A DNA stretch of 42,450 bases from an uncultured Methylotenera sp. (GCF_946479685.1 NZ_CAMLGS010000022.1:1-42450); one strand, 5' to 3'. Positions 27,647-36,366 are shown, numbered from the stretch's first letter. Notes: generated from the sequence alone by a model not told the origin. Translations and numbers: made by a program.

Positions 27647-28489
27647 TTAAGGCTGCTGCTCATCTGGCACGCCCACTACACGCATCACCCTTTCAACATC
27701 CAAGCGCAGTAGCTCAGAGATGTCGCGGTAATCATCCGGCAACGCTGCGTCATCCCAGCCGTTGGCTGAGTGTCTTGCCAAGTTTACAGCCAGCGTGACA
27801 TTCTTGACGCGCTGCTCATCAGAAGCGCCATCTTGCATCAATTTAGCCAGCAATGGCGGCAATTGAAAAACTTCCACCAACTGCCCTTGCAGATCATGCA
27901 GAACAAAGCCCAGCACTTCTTGCTGCACGGCTTTGCTGCGTAAAGTTTTGTCAGCAGCCTGCATATTATGGATAAGGTTCATCTTTTCCGGTGCGTAACA
28001 CCACATCAGCATCTCGGACAGGTCATGCAGTAGCGCTGCGACGAGCACTTCTTCGGCGTGCAGATCATTTAAATGTGCCGCCCATTCAACCGCAAAATTC
28101 GCAGCCCTGTGTGCTCGCTTAATCAACTTAAGCAATTGCATGAGTGCTGTTAAGTTGGTTTTGAGTGCATCTTCTACCAGCGGTACCGGTGGTATGTTTC
28201 TAAAAAAAGTGCCGGTGCCCATCATCATAATGGCCTGCTCCACCTGAGCAAGATCTTGCAATTGGCTGCGTGACTTATGCTTTTGGGCGTAGCTCAATAC
28301 CTTAAAAACCATCATCGGGTCATTCAGCACTACATTGGTGATAGCGCGCGCACTCAGGTTATCTTCATCTTCTTTCAGGCGTCCGATTTCACGTGCAGTT
28401 TGCTTGAGCACTGGAATTTCCGCGGTCCTAAGAAAGTTTACCCACGCACCTAAGTCTCTTGCTGCCAAATCTACGGGTATTGCTGACAT
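27647..28489 (-). CDS. HDOD domain protein
   Basis: Protein of 280 residues with an HDOD domain over roughly residues 20-210. HDOD proteins are relatives of HD phosphohydrolases with regulatory roles in signalling, often linked to cyclic-di-GMP or stress responses. Visible landmarks are LNDPMMVFKVLSYAQKH (56-71) and an HD pair at His155-Asp156 (AALLHDLSEML). No receiver, EAL or GGDEF domain is attached. AAAGGAG precedes the ATG. It lies upstream of rpsB on the same strand and is divergent from map. Its specific role is unknown. Confidence 0.85.
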   Translation of the reverse strand: MSAIPVDLAARDLGAWVNFLRTAEIPVLKQTAREIGRLKEDEDNLSARAITNVVLNDPMMVFKVLSYAQKHKSRSQLQDLAQVEQAIMMMGTGTFFRNIPPVPLVEDALKTNLTALMQLLKLIKRAHRAANFAVEWAAHLNDLHAEEVLVAALLHDLSEMLMWCYAPEKMNLIHNMQAADKTLRSKAVQQEVLGFVLHDLQGQLVEVFQLPPLLAKLMQDGASDEQRVKNVTLAVNLARHSANGWDDAALPDDYRDISELLRLDVERVMRVVGVPDEQQP

Positions 28490-28656
28490 GCGCCAATCTC
28501 CTTTTCTTGGCTATATTACATGTTACATTTTTAATCTGAAACAAAATCTACAAAAAAGACCGTTACAGCTTACTGTGCTACTTACCCCTAAGCTATTATT
28601 TGCTAAGTAGCCATATCTTACAAATTGACAGGTGCAGCATCAAATATGAGTAGATA

Positions 28657-28665
28657 TGCTATGAT
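28657..28665 (+). promoter_or_regulatory. extended -10 promoter for map-glnD
   Basis: TGC-TATGAT fits an extended -10. Transcription would begin about 27 bases before the map ATG. No good -35 is at 17-base spacing; a perfect TTGACA at 28625-28630 is too far away (29 bases). Confidence 0.4.
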
Positions 28666-28698
28666 AAAATGACATATTAGCAATCTTCAATAAAACTC

Positions 28699-29529
28699 AT
28701 GGCAATCTCAATTAAAAATCAACATGATATCGAAAAGATGCGTATCGCAGGCAGGCTAGCCTCCGAAGTGCTGGATTTCATTACACCATATGTAGTACAC
28801 GGCGTCACAACAGAAGCACTGGATAAACTATGCCATGACTATATCGTGGATGTGCAGAAAGCGATTCCTGCGCCATTGAATTACGCACCGGATGGGCACA
28901 AGCCTTACCCAAAATCAATTTGCACCTCTATTAATCAGCAGATTTGCCACGGTGTTCCTAGCGATAAAGCCCTTAAAAATGGTGATATCGTGAATATTGA
29001 TATTACCGTGATTAAAGATGGCTATCATGGCGATACTAGCCGTATGTTTTATGTAGGTGAAACCTCAATACAAGCTAAACGTTTATGCGATATTACTTAC
29101 CAGGCGATGTGGCTGGGTATTAGTAAAGTGAAACCTGGTGCAACCTTGGGTGATATAGGTTTCGCCATACAAACATTTGCCGAGAAAAGCGGTTACAGCG
29201 TTGTACGCGAGTTTTGTGGCCACGGTATCGGCACGGTATTTCATGAAGAGCCACAAGTGCTGCATTACGGCAGGCCTGGCGCCGGTCTTAAGCTGCAAGC
29301 CGGCATGATGTTTACGATTGAACCCATGATTAATGCAGGTAAGCGCGATATTAAACAAATGCCAGACGGCTGGACTATCGTGACCAAAGACCGCAGCTTA
29401 TCCGCGCAATGGGAGCACACTATTTTAGTGACGGATACCGGCTATGAAGTAATGACGCTGTCTGCAGGCTCCCCACCGCCACCAGCATTTATTACTAACG
29501 CAGCTACTCCCAATACCTCAAGTACTTAA
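28699..29529 (+). CDS. map: methionine aminopeptidase, type I
   Basis: Removes the initiator Met from new proteins. Metal ligands are Asp101, Asp112, His175, Glu208 and Glu239, with His84 and His182 in the substrate pocket. Length is 276. The catalytic fold ends about residue 252, and the last 24 residues form a Pro/Ala/Ser/Thr-rich tail (GSPPPPAF...) absent from E. coli Map. It is followed 21 bases later by glnD. Confidence 0.97.
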   Translation: MAISIKNQHDIEKMRIAGRLASEVLDFITPYVVHGVTTEALDKLCHDYIVDVQKAIPAPLNYAPDGHKPYPKSICTSINQQICHGVPSDKALKNGDIVNIDITVIKDGYHGDTSRMFYVGETSIQAKRLCDITYQAMWLGISKVKPGATLGDIGFAIQTFAEKSGYSVVREFCGHGIGTVFHEEPQVLHYGRPGAGLKLQAGMMFTIEPMINAGKRDIKQMPDGWTIVTKDRSLSAQWEHTILVTDTGYEVMTLSAGSPPPPAFITNAATPNTSST

Positions 29530-29550
29530 TGCCAGATTGATCAATGAACG

Positions 29551-32178
29551 ATGGTACACATGCAACTAGATAACAATATTGAACCCATCGAAATCTCAAA
29601 AGAAAGAATTGCTTTTTTACGAGCCAATCTAAAAAAGCAATTCTTGGCATTAAAAGAAGACTTTTACCAACAGCCCAACACTAGCCGCCTATTTAAGCAG
29701 CATTGTAAATTTATCGACCAGCTGCTGGTTGAGTTATGGTCTGATTTGCATATTGACCAAGCGTGCTGCCTGATTGCCGTGGGCGGCTATGGGCGTGGTG
29801 AGCTGTTCCCCTACTCTGATATTGACCTGCTGGTTCTAATTCCGACAGAACCCCAAGACAATCGCGCGCTCAACCAAAGCATAGAAAACCTGATAGGCCT
29901 GATGTGGGACTTAGGGCTTAATATTGGCCATAGCGTACGCAATCTGGATGAGTGCATCAGTGAGGCGCAAAAAGATATCACGGTACAAACCAACGTACTT
30001 GAAGCACGCCTGCTAACGGGCAGCGTTGCTATGTACCAAGATTTTTTGGCCAACATCTCCAAGAACCTCAGCCCCATCGACTTTTTGAAGACGAAGTTAC
30101 AAGAGCAGGAGCTACGCCACTCAAAATTTAACGATACAGCTTACAATCTAGAGCCTAATCTCAAAGAAAGCCCTGGTGGGCTGCGCGATTTGCACATGAT
30201 CACCTGGCTGGCGCGTAGCTTGCAAGTTAAAAGGCAGCAGTATGCAGTTACCAACACCTGGGCCTCGCTGGCAAGGGATCAAATTATCTCAGTGACTGAA
30301 GCCAGGCGCATTCGTCACCACGAAAAAAAGCTACAGCTATTACGCACCCATTTACACTTCTTAAGCAGTCGGCGTGAGGACCGCCTGCTGTTTGATTTCC
30401 AAAATGATTTGGCTGCGACCCTGGGCTATAGCAACACGCCACGCAGGCGTGCCAGTGAGCAGCTGATGCAAAGCTACTATCGCAGCGTCAAGTTTATCGA
30501 GTTGATGAACGAAATTGTGCTCAAGTTATTAGAAGAAATAACCGTCGCCACACCACCTGCTATTCGGATTATTAACGAGCAGTTTGAAGCGCGCAACGAC
30601 TTGCTGGAAGCCAGAACTGCAAACCTGTTGCAGCAGAACCCCGCCGCAATTTTTGAAGCATTTTTGCTGCTGCAGCAACATCCAGAACTTTCAGGAATGG
30701 GTGCCACGCTACTACGCACCTTGCAACGCGTGAAGCCATTGGTTAATAAAGACTTTAGGCAAAACGCGCACAATAAAAAAACATTTATAGATATCCTGTC
30801 TCAGCCTAGCGGTATCAATCGCGCATTACGTGCAATGAATCGCTATGGAATACTCGGCAGTTATATTCCGGCATTTGGAAAAATTGTTGGGCAAATGCAG
30901 CATGATCTATTTCATGTTTATACGGTAGACGAGCATATTTTGAATGTGCTGGCGAATTTACGTCGCTTTGCTAAACCTGAGCTCAAACACGAGTTCCCAT
31001 TGTGCAGCCAAATATTCGCCGAGTTTGATGCCCCGCACCTGCTTTATCTGGCTGCATTATTCCATGATATTGCCAAGGGGCGTGGTGGAGACCACTCTAC
31101 TTTAGGCACGATAGATGCTTTTAAATTCTGTAAGTTACATCACTTACCTAAAGCGGATAGCGAGCTGGTTGCATGGCTGGTTGAAGCGCACTTAAAAATG
31201 TCATCCGTAGCACAAAAAACAGATTTATCAGACCCTAGTGTGATTGAGTCATTTGCTGGCTTTGTCGAAAATAAACGCAGATTAAACGCACTGTACTTGC
31301 TGACCGTAGCTGATATTCGTGGCACCAGCCCGGTGGTATGGAACGCTTGGAAAGCCAGACTGCTGGAGTGCTTATACTCTGCCACCAATCATGCATTGTC
31401 AGATCCTGGTTTCCACGCCAAACAAACCATACAACGCCGTATAAAAGAAGCTGCCGAGAAGTTAGCTAGGTTTGGCTTAAGTAATCATGCTTACGAGCCG
31501 CTATGGCTGCAGTTTGGTGAACACTACTTTGTGCGCCATGAAAGCGATGAAATTTCATGGCATAGCCGCTTATTAACCCCTCACCTCTATAGCGAAAACC
31601 CTATCGTGCGCGCAAGACTTAGCCCACATGGCGATGGTATTCAGGTGATGATATACATTAAAGACAAGAATGACTTATTTGCAAGAATCTGCAATTTCTT
31701 TGATCGCATGGGTTATGGCATTGTTGAGGCCAAAATCTTTACCACGCAACATGATTACGCGTTAAATAGCTTTATTATTTTGGATCAATCAGGCAAGTCT
31801 GTGAGTTACAGCGGCTTGTTGAAGTTTATTGAGCTGGAGTTGGCTAATCAACTTGATGACCGCTACCAGCTAGAGTCGCCGCTGAAAGGTCGTGTCAGCC
31901 GCCAGGTAAAACACATGCCGATTCAGGCACAAATCACCATTACCAAAGAAACTGAAAATAACAACCATCGGTTGGATATTATTGCCAACGATAGGCCAGG
32001 CCTGCTCGCTACGCTAGCACAACAGTTTTTGAAATATGACATCAAGCTACACAACGCAAAGATTAACACACTAGGCAACCGCGCTGAAGATACGTTCTTA
32101 ATCTCCGATCAAAATGGCGAATGCCTGGATTTTGATCGAGTCAACGCATTACAAATGGCTTTGCTTGATGAGATTTAA
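29551..32178 (+). CDS. glnD: bifunctional uridylyltransferase/uridylyl-removing enzyme GlnD
   Basis: Senses glutamine and modifies PII proteins, controlling nitrogen assimilation. Domain order is the nucleotidyltransferase with GGYGRGE (78-84) and Asp90/Asp92, the HD hydrolase with His505-Asp506 (LFHDIAKGRGGDHS), and two C-terminal ACT domains beginning about residues 699 and 808. The 875 residues are complete. No clear Shine-Dalgarno precedes the ATG; Met4 is an alternative. It is probably cotranscribed with map, the usual neighbour order. Confidence 0.97.
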   Translation: MVHMQLDNNIEPIEISKERIAFLRANLKKQFLALKEDFYQQPNTSRLFKQHCKFIDQLLVELWSDLHIDQACCLIAVGGYGRGELFPYSDIDLLVLIPTEPQDNRALNQSIENLIGLMWDLGLNIGHSVRNLDECISEAQKDITVQTNVLEARLLTGSVAMYQDFLANISKNLSPIDFLKTKLQEQELRHSKFNDTAYNLEPNLKESPGGLRDLHMITWLARSLQVKRQQYAVTNTWASLARDQIISVTEARRIRHHEKKLQLLRTHLHFLSSRREDRLLFDFQNDLAATLGYSNTPRRRASEQLMQSYYRSVKFIELMNEIVLKLLEEITVATPPAIRIINEQFEARNDLLEARTANLLQQNPAAIFEAFLLLQQHPELSGMGATLLRTLQRVKPLVNKDFRQNAHNKKTFIDILSQPSGINRALRAMNRYGILGSYIPAFGKIVGQMQHDLFHVYTVDEHILNVLANLRRFAKPELKHEFPLCSQIFAEFDAPHLLYLAALFHDIAKGRGGDHSTLGTIDAFKFCKLHHLPKADSELVAWLVEAHLKMSSVAQKTDLSDPSVIESFAGFVENKRRLNALYLLTVADIRGTSPVVWNAWKARLLECLYSATNHALSDPGFHAKQTIQRRIKEAAEKLARFGLSNHAYEPLWLQFGEHYFVRHESDEISWHSRLLTPHLYSENPIVRARLSPHGDGIQVMIYIKDKNDLFARICNFFDRMGYGIVEAKIFTTQHDYALNSFIILDQSGKSVSYSGLLKFIELELANQLDDRYQLESPLKGRVSRQVKHMPIQAQITITKETENNNHRLDIIANDRPGLLATLAQQFLKYDIKLHNAKINTLGNRAEDTFLISDQNGECLDFDRVNALQMALLDEI

Positions 32179-32201
32179 GCTAGGGGTTTGTTGCCTCTAG
32201 C
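32179..32201 (+). terminator. weak terminator-like hairpin after glnD
   Basis: GCTAGGGG (32179-32186) pairs with CCTCTAGC (32194-32201), with one G-U and a 7-base loop, starting directly after the glnD TAA. A T run appears about a dozen bases later, farther than usual. The hairpin overlaps the last codons of the convergent cupin gene. Confidence 0.35.
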
Positions 32202-32469
32202 CAAGTTGATAGTGTTTTTTAAGTGGCTTTTTTACGTGCCAGACGCATGATAATCCGGCAGGAAATGTCACTAGGTCACCTACAGTAAAGCTCACAGGCT
32301 GGCCTTCTGATGGCTGCACGGTTACTTCACCTTCTAGGATGTAAGCGATTTCTTGGGTGCTAAAGCGCCAAGGAAACTGTGAGACTTCTTTTGACCAGGT
32401 TGGCCAACCTTTTACACCTAAAGAAGCCAATTGCTCTGCACTCGGTTTTTCTACGATGATTTTACTCAT
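32197..32469 (-). CDS. small cupin-domain protein (DUF861/cupin_3 type), copy 1
   Basis: A 90-residue single-domain cupin of unknown function, starting MSKIIVEKPSAEQLASLGV with AAGGAG at good spacing. The cupin beta strands are seen in EIAYILEGEVTV and GDLVTFPAG. The usual metal-binding His pair of motif 1 is absent (EIAYILEGE), as common in this subfamily, while a His remains in the motif 2 region (CVWHVKKP). It is a paralogue of the next gene (shared KGWPTWS/SSWSIWD, YVLEGE/YILEGE, LKKHY). A terminator separates them. Confidence 0.85.
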   Translation of the reverse strand: MSKIIVEKPSAEQLASLGVKGWPTWSKEVSQFPWRFSTQEIAYILEGEVTVQPSEGQPVSFTVGDLVTFPAGLSCVWHVKKPLKKHYQLG

Positions 32470-32484
32470 TCCAAACTCCTTAGC

Positions 32485-32515
32485 AATAAAAAAAGCCCCG
32501 ACGAATCGAGGCTTT
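32485..32515 (-). terminator. intrinsic terminator between the two cupin genes
   Basis: AAAGCCCCGA (32492-32501) and TCGAGGCTTT (32506-32515) pair with one mismatch and loop CGAA. On the minus strand T residues follow. It should end most transcripts of the upstream cupin gene, leaving the 90-residue cupin dependent on read-through or a local promoter. Confidence 0.8.
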
Positions 32516-32543
32516 ATTTTAAGCTTTATTCATTAAATTGCAA

Positions 32544-32822
32544 TTATGAATGCTTGTAGTGTTTTTTCAGTTGTTTAGTAACTTCCCAGTTAGATTTCAA
32601 ACCTTTAGGGAATACAACAAAATCACCTGCTTTAATTACAACAGTTTCGCCACCTTGTGGTGTTACGCGGATTTCGCCTTCAAGCACGTATGCGCTTTCA
32701 GTTGCTGAGTCAAAGTTAAGTGGGAATTTTGATGGTGCGCAATCCCAGATAGACCAGCTTGATACGCCTAATTGTTTCAATTTCTCTTCTGATGGGTTGT
32801 GATCTACGATGATTTGAGTCAT
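32544..32822 (-). CDS. small cupin-domain protein (DUF861/cupin_3 type), copy 2
   Basis: A 92-residue paralogue of the neighbouring cupin. The start is placed at MTQIIVDHNPSEEKL (ATG 32820-32822), which has AGGA at six bases and aligns with MSKIIVEKP of copy 1; an ATG two codons upstream touches the ribosome-binding site. Core strands are ESAYVLEGEIRV and GDFVVFPKG. The motif 1 metal ligands are missing and the motif 2 His position reads NWEV, so metal-dependent chemistry is doubtful here. Function is unknown. It lies just downstream of tRNA-Ser. Confidence 0.85.
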   Translation of the reverse strand: MTQIIVDHNPSEEKLKQLGVSSWSIWDCAPSKFPLNFDSATESAYVLEGEIRVTPQGGETVVIKAGDFVVFPKGLKSNWEVTKQLKKHYKHS

Positions 32823-32858
32823 GTTCATTCCTAGGGTAATGTTTGATGATACTAACGT

Positions 32859-32897
32859 TTAAAAAACAAAGCCGCTTACTATAAAGTTAAGCGGCTT
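32859..32897 (-). terminator. terminator after tRNA-Ser
   Basis: AAGCCGCTTA (32869-32878) and TAAGCGGCTT (32888-32897) form a perfect 10-bp stem with a 9-base loop. On the minus strand it is followed by TTTGTTTTTT. It lies nine bases after the encoded CCA of the tRNA. Confidence 0.88.
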
Positions 32898-32905
32898 AAA
32901 ATTCT

Positions 32906-32995
32906 TGGCGGAAGAGGTGAGATTCGAACTCACGGTGGGCGTGAACCCACGACAGTTTTCAAGACTGTAGCATTAAACCGCTCTGCCACTCTTCC
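32906..32995 (-). tRNA. tRNA-Ser (anticodon UGA)
   Basis: The minus strand begins GGAAGAGTGGCAGAGCGG. The acceptor stem GGAAGAG pairs with CTCTTCC, with discriminator G and an encoded CCA (32906-32908). The anticodon arm is ACAGT-CTTGAAA-ACTGT, giving UGA. A long variable arm (CGTGGG...CCCACG) marks a class II tRNA, and GGTTTAATG and GTTCGAATC mark the D and T arms. It reads UCA and related Ser codons. Confidence 0.97.
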
Positions 32996-33027
32996 ATCTA
33001 AATCGTTACTTGCGTTACGAGGTCGGC

Positions 33028-33036
33028 ATTATAACA
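33028..33036 (-). promoter_or_regulatory. extended -10 promoter for tRNA-Ser
   Basis: TGT-TATAAT on the minus strand is a full-consensus extended -10, about 33 bases before the tRNA. The following GCCGACC is a GC-rich discriminator as in stable-RNA promoters. No good -35 is at 16 to 17 bases. Confidence 0.65.
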
Positions 33037-33041
33037 ACAAA

Positions 33042-33587
33042 TTAATCGTCTTGCATATCCTGATTTGGAAAAAAAACATCAGAATATCCAAAATCTTTTA
33101 AATCTCTTATCCTCATCGGATATAAAACACCATCTAAGTGATCACACTCGTGTTGAACGACTCGTGCATGAAAGCCGCTGACTAATCTATCGACTTTATT
33201 GCCGTACTGATCAAACCCTGTGTAGTGCAATTTCAGATGACGCGGCACTATACCTCGCATTCCGGGAACTGACAAGCACCCTTCCCAATCATTTTCAATT
33301 TTTTCACCAATAAATGTTAATTTAGGGTTAATGAGCACGGTATAAGGTACAGCATCCGCATCAGGATAGCGCGGATTAACCGCAGCAGGCTCTTTTTGCC
33401 CAAAAATAACCACTCGGAGGCTGATACCAATTTGCGGAGCGGCTATGCCTGCCCCATTCATATGCTGCATGGTGTCTTCCAAGTCTTGAATTAGCTGATG
33501 CAATTCGGCTGTATCAAACTGCGTTACAGGTTTAGCTTTTGCCAGCAAGCATGGCTCGCCCATTCTTAATACCGTTCTAATTGCCAT
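33042..33587 (-). CDS. def: peptide deformylase
   Basis: Removes the formyl group from new proteins before Map acts. The three motifs are present: GIAAPQIG (47-54), EGCLSVPG (102-109, metal ligand Cys104) and QHECDHLDG (HECDH 146-150). Length 181 is slightly longer than the E. coli form (169). It is not in the usual def-fmt pair; mtnP precedes it by 41 bases on the same strand. Confidence 0.96.
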   Translation of the reverse strand: MAIRTVLRMGEPCLLAKAKPVTQFDTAELHQLIQDLEDTMQHMNGAGIAAPQIGISLRVVIFGQKEPAAVNPRYPDADAVPYTVLINPKLTFIGEKIENDWEGCLSVPGMRGIVPRHLKLHYTGFDQYGNKVDRLVSGFHARVVQHECDHLDGVLYPMRIRDLKDFGYSDVFFPNQDMQDD

Positions 33588-33628
33588 GGTTTTACCTTGA
33601 GCCGTATATCAATAGTGCCAAAGCACTA

Positions 33629-34378
33629 TTAGTGATGCCCATTTTGTTTGACTAGCTGCGCAATAATGTTACGCACGCGCACCATAGTGAGGTTTAAGTT
33701 AGAGATGACTTCCTCGTATTTAATTTCATGTAAGTTATCACCGCGGCCAGCCGCGTAATTAGCCACAGGGCAAATGGTTGCGTAGCTAATACCTAATTCA
33801 CGTGCTAAGGCTGCCTCGGGCATCCCTGTCATGCCTACGACAGTTGCACCATCGCGCTCCAGGCGATTGATTTCTGCGGCCGTTTCCAGTCTGGGGCCTT
33901 GCGTAGCAGCATATACGCCGTGATCCACCACTTCTTCACCTGCGGCGATAGCAGCTTTTTTCCACTTCTCACGTAAGGTTTGGCAGTATGGTTCTGTAAA
34001 GTCGATATGTTTTACCGGATTACTAATCCCATCATGAAACGTTGTTTTTCTGCCATAGGTGTAGTCAATGATTTGATCTGGAATCACGATCTTGCCTGCA
34101 GATAAGTCCGCGTGTATGCCGCCTACCGTGGCTACGGCAGCAATCTCGGTCACACCTTGCAAATGTAGCGCGGCAATATTGGCACGATAGTTAACCATAT
34201 GCGGGGGAATGGTGTGCCCATTGCCGTGGCGAGCCAAAAAAATAACCTCTCGACCCGAAATCTCACCAAAAATCAGTGGCTGTGACGGCTCACCATAAGG
34301 CGTTCTTACAATTAAACGTCTAGTTATATTTAAGTTGTCTAGCTGTGTCAGACCAGTGCCGCCAATAATTGCTAACAT
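33629..34378 (-). CDS. mtnP: S-methyl-5'-thioinosine/thioadenosine phosphorylase
   Basis: Phosphorolysis of a methylthio-nucleoside left by polyamine or related metabolism. The phosphate-binding IIGGTGL lies at the N-terminus and ARHGNGHTIPPHMVNYRANI is a family signature. VGGIHADL and GPRLETAAEI follow, then the MTGMPEAALARELGI segment. Length 249 and several stretches resemble the Pseudomonas thioinosine-specific enzyme (MTIP), so the inosine form is a real possibility. Nucleoside preference cannot be decided by reading. Confidence 0.9.
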   Translation of the reverse strand: MLAIIGGTGLTQLDNLNITRRLIVRTPYGEPSQPLIFGEISGREVIFLARHGNGHTIPPHMVNYRANIAALHLQGVTEIAAVATVGGIHADLSAGKIVIPDQIIDYTYGRKTTFHDGISNPVKHIDFTEPYCQTLREKWKKAAIAAGEEVVDHGVYAATQGPRLETAAEINRLERDGATVVGMTGMPEAALARELGISYATICPVANYAAGRGDNLHEIKYEEVISNLNLTMVRVRNIIAQLVKQNGHH

Positions 34379-34525
34379 AATTGCTTTCTGTATGAATACG
34401 TTTTTTTATTTTAACAAGCTTTAATTATTTTCTTACAAAACCTATCGCCTTGGCAAAACAAATGTTGATTAGAAATAGCGGCTTTTGCCTCTAAAAATGA
34501 TTTAAATCTGTGGCATACTCACGCC

Positions 34526-35428
34526 ATGGTAAATTTTTGTGCAAAGTCTAGCGATACGTCTGTAGCCGAGGTTCAGCAAAGCCTCGACTTAGCCAGCAGC
34601 CATTATGAGAATTTTCCTGTGGCTTCATGCTTTTTGCCTGAAAACTTACGGCAGCCGATTGCCTTGATTTACAGCTTTGCTCGGCAGGCAGATGACTTTG
34701 CTGATGAGGGTGAGTTAAACATTGAACAGCGCCTTAACCTATTGAGCGGATTTCGTGATGAGCTTGATTTGCTACAAGCCTATATCAAGCCAAAATCTGC
34801 TTTCTTTGTGACGCTGGGGCAGATGATTCGCGAACGCAAACTCCCATATGCCCCATTTTTTGACTTGCTGGATGCCTTTAGCCAAGATGTAACTAAAACG
34901 CGCTATGCCGATTTTGAAGATGTGCTCGACTACTGTGCGCGCTCAGCTAACCCCATTGGCCGTCTTTTACTACATTTATACCAACAAGCCACCCCAGAAA
35001 ATATTACCTACTCTGATCATATTTGCTCGGCTTTGCAGCTGATTAATTTTTTGCAGGACATTGCCATTGATTTTAAGAAAAACGAAGGCAAGCAGCGTAT
35101 TTATCTGTGCCAAGATGAATTACTTGCTTTTGGTATCACAGAACAAACGATAGGTGCTTATGTACAGGCAGTACAGCCTATTGATGATTACTGGCAGCAA
35201 TTTATGCACTTTAATTTGCGCCGCACCCATGCCCTGCTTAACGCAGGCAAGCCGTTAGGGAAAATCTTAAAAGGCCGCATCGGTTTTGAAATGCGCATGA
35301 TAATTGCCGGTGGCGAACGTATTATTCATAAAATCAGTGCTGTAGATGGCGATGTATTTAACCGCAGGCCCAAACTTAATTACTGGGATTGGGCTATCGT
35401 CTTCACTAAAGCGCTGCTTAAGCTATAA
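34526..35428 (+). CDS. hpnC: squalene biosynthesis protein HpnC
   Basis: Bacterial three-enzyme squalene route, step two: converts presqualene diphosphate to hydroxysqualene. It has the trans-isoprenyl diphosphate synthase (HH) fold with the Asp-rich motifs ADDFADE (Asp56, Asp57, Asp60) and QDIAIDF (Asp178, Asp182). Conserved N-terminal SHYENFPVAS identifies HpnC. Length 300. No Shine-Dalgarno precedes the ATG; a -10-like CATACT sits six bases upstream. The order hpnC-hpnD-hpnE is standard. Confidence 0.94.
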   Translation: MVNFCAKSSDTSVAEVQQSLDLASSHYENFPVASCFLPENLRQPIALIYSFARQADDFADEGELNIEQRLNLLSGFRDELDLLQAYIKPKSAFFVTLGQMIRERKLPYAPFFDLLDAFSQDVTKTRYADFEDVLDYCARSANPIGRLLLHLYQQATPENITYSDHICSALQLINFLQDIAIDFKKNEGKQRIYLCQDELLAFGITEQTIGAYVQAVQPIDDYWQQFMHFNLRRTHALLNAGKPLGKILKGRIGFEMRMIIAGGERIIHKISAVDGDVFNRRPKLNYWDWAIVFTKALLKL

Positions 35429-35459
35429 ATATTAACTATTTAATTTCCATCACTTCAAT

Positions 35460-36302
35460 ATGACCCCAAAGCAATATTGCCAAGAAAAAGCTGCAAAAAG
35501 CGGCTCCAGTTTTTATTACAGCTTTATGTTTTTACCCAAGCAGAAGCGTGAGGCGATTACTGCGCTCTATGCGTTTTGCCGCGAGGTAGATGACGTTGTC
35601 GATGAGTGTACTGAACTGAAAGTCGCCCAAGTAAAGCTTGCCTGGTGGAAAGATGAGATTCGCAATTTATACCAAAATAAAGCAATACATCCGGTCACTA
35701 AGGCACTAGAGCCTGTCATCAAGCAATACCAATTAAATGAAGAGCATTTTCTTGAGATTATTGATGGCATGGAGATGGATTTAAACTTCAACCGCTATGA
35801 AGACTTTAAACAGCTGCAACTCTATTGTTACCGTGTTGCCAGCGTGGTCGGCATACTCTCTGCGCAAATATTTGGCTTTAAGAATAGAAAAACACTGAAA
35901 TTTGCTCATGATCTGGGCATGGCGTTTCAACTCACCAACATTATCAGAGATGTGGGTGAGGATGCCCGCCGCAACCGCATTTACATTCCGTTAGATGAAC
36001 TGGCAAAATTTAATATTACTGAAGAGGATATTTTACGCAGCCGCGAATCTGAAGCGGTGAAAAAACTGCTGGAGAACCAAATAGAGCGCGCCGAAAGCTA
36101 TTATGACAAAGCTCTTAACGAGTTACCTGCCGAGGATAAGAGGAGCCAACGCGTGGGTTTGATCATGACTGCGATTTACCGCACCTTGCTGCGTGAAATA
36201 AAAGCAGGCGACGCAGAAAAAGTACTGAATGCACGTATCTCACTGGGTACCTTGCGCAAGTTGTGGATTGCTTTCAGCACCTGGTTTAAACACCTAGGTT
36301 AA
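35460..36302 (+). CDS. hpnD: presqualene diphosphate synthase HpnD
   Basis: Joins two farnesyl-PP molecules into presqualene diphosphate, the first step of the route. The motifs VDDVVDE (Asp44, Asp45, Asp48) and RDVGEDARRNR (Asp164, Asp168) are intact, as are the DGMEMD and LGMAFQLTN segments. Length is 280, as usual. It is 31 bases after hpnC. The 64-base gap to hpnE holds a short inverted repeat (36314-36330) without a T run. Confidence 0.95.
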   Translation: MTPKQYCQEKAAKSGSSFYYSFMFLPKQKREAITALYAFCREVDDVVDECTELKVAQVKLAWWKDEIRNLYQNKAIHPVTKALEPVIKQYQLNEEHFLEIIDGMEMDLNFNRYEDFKQLQLYCYRVASVVGILSAQIFGFKNRKTLKFAHDLGMAFQLTNIIRDVGEDARRNRIYIPLDELAKFNITEEDILRSRESEAVKKLLENQIERAESYYDKALNELPAEDKRSQRVGLIMTAIYRTLLREIKAGDAEKVLNARISLGTLRKLWIAFSTWFKHLG

Positions 36303-36366
36303 ATGCTTAGGTTAATGCTTATTAAGCATTTGGGTTAAATACTTATAACAATTACTGAGAGTAAGT

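Noticed and set aside
28625..28630. TTGACA as the -35 of the map promoter
   Set aside because: It is a perfect hexamer, but the nearest good -10 (TATGAT) is 29 bases away and the 14-base alternative TATGAG is poor.
36314..36330. Terminator between hpnD and hpnE
   Set aside because: AATGCTT-ATT-AAGCATT is a short AT-rich stem with no following T run, and the flanking genes belong to one pathway.
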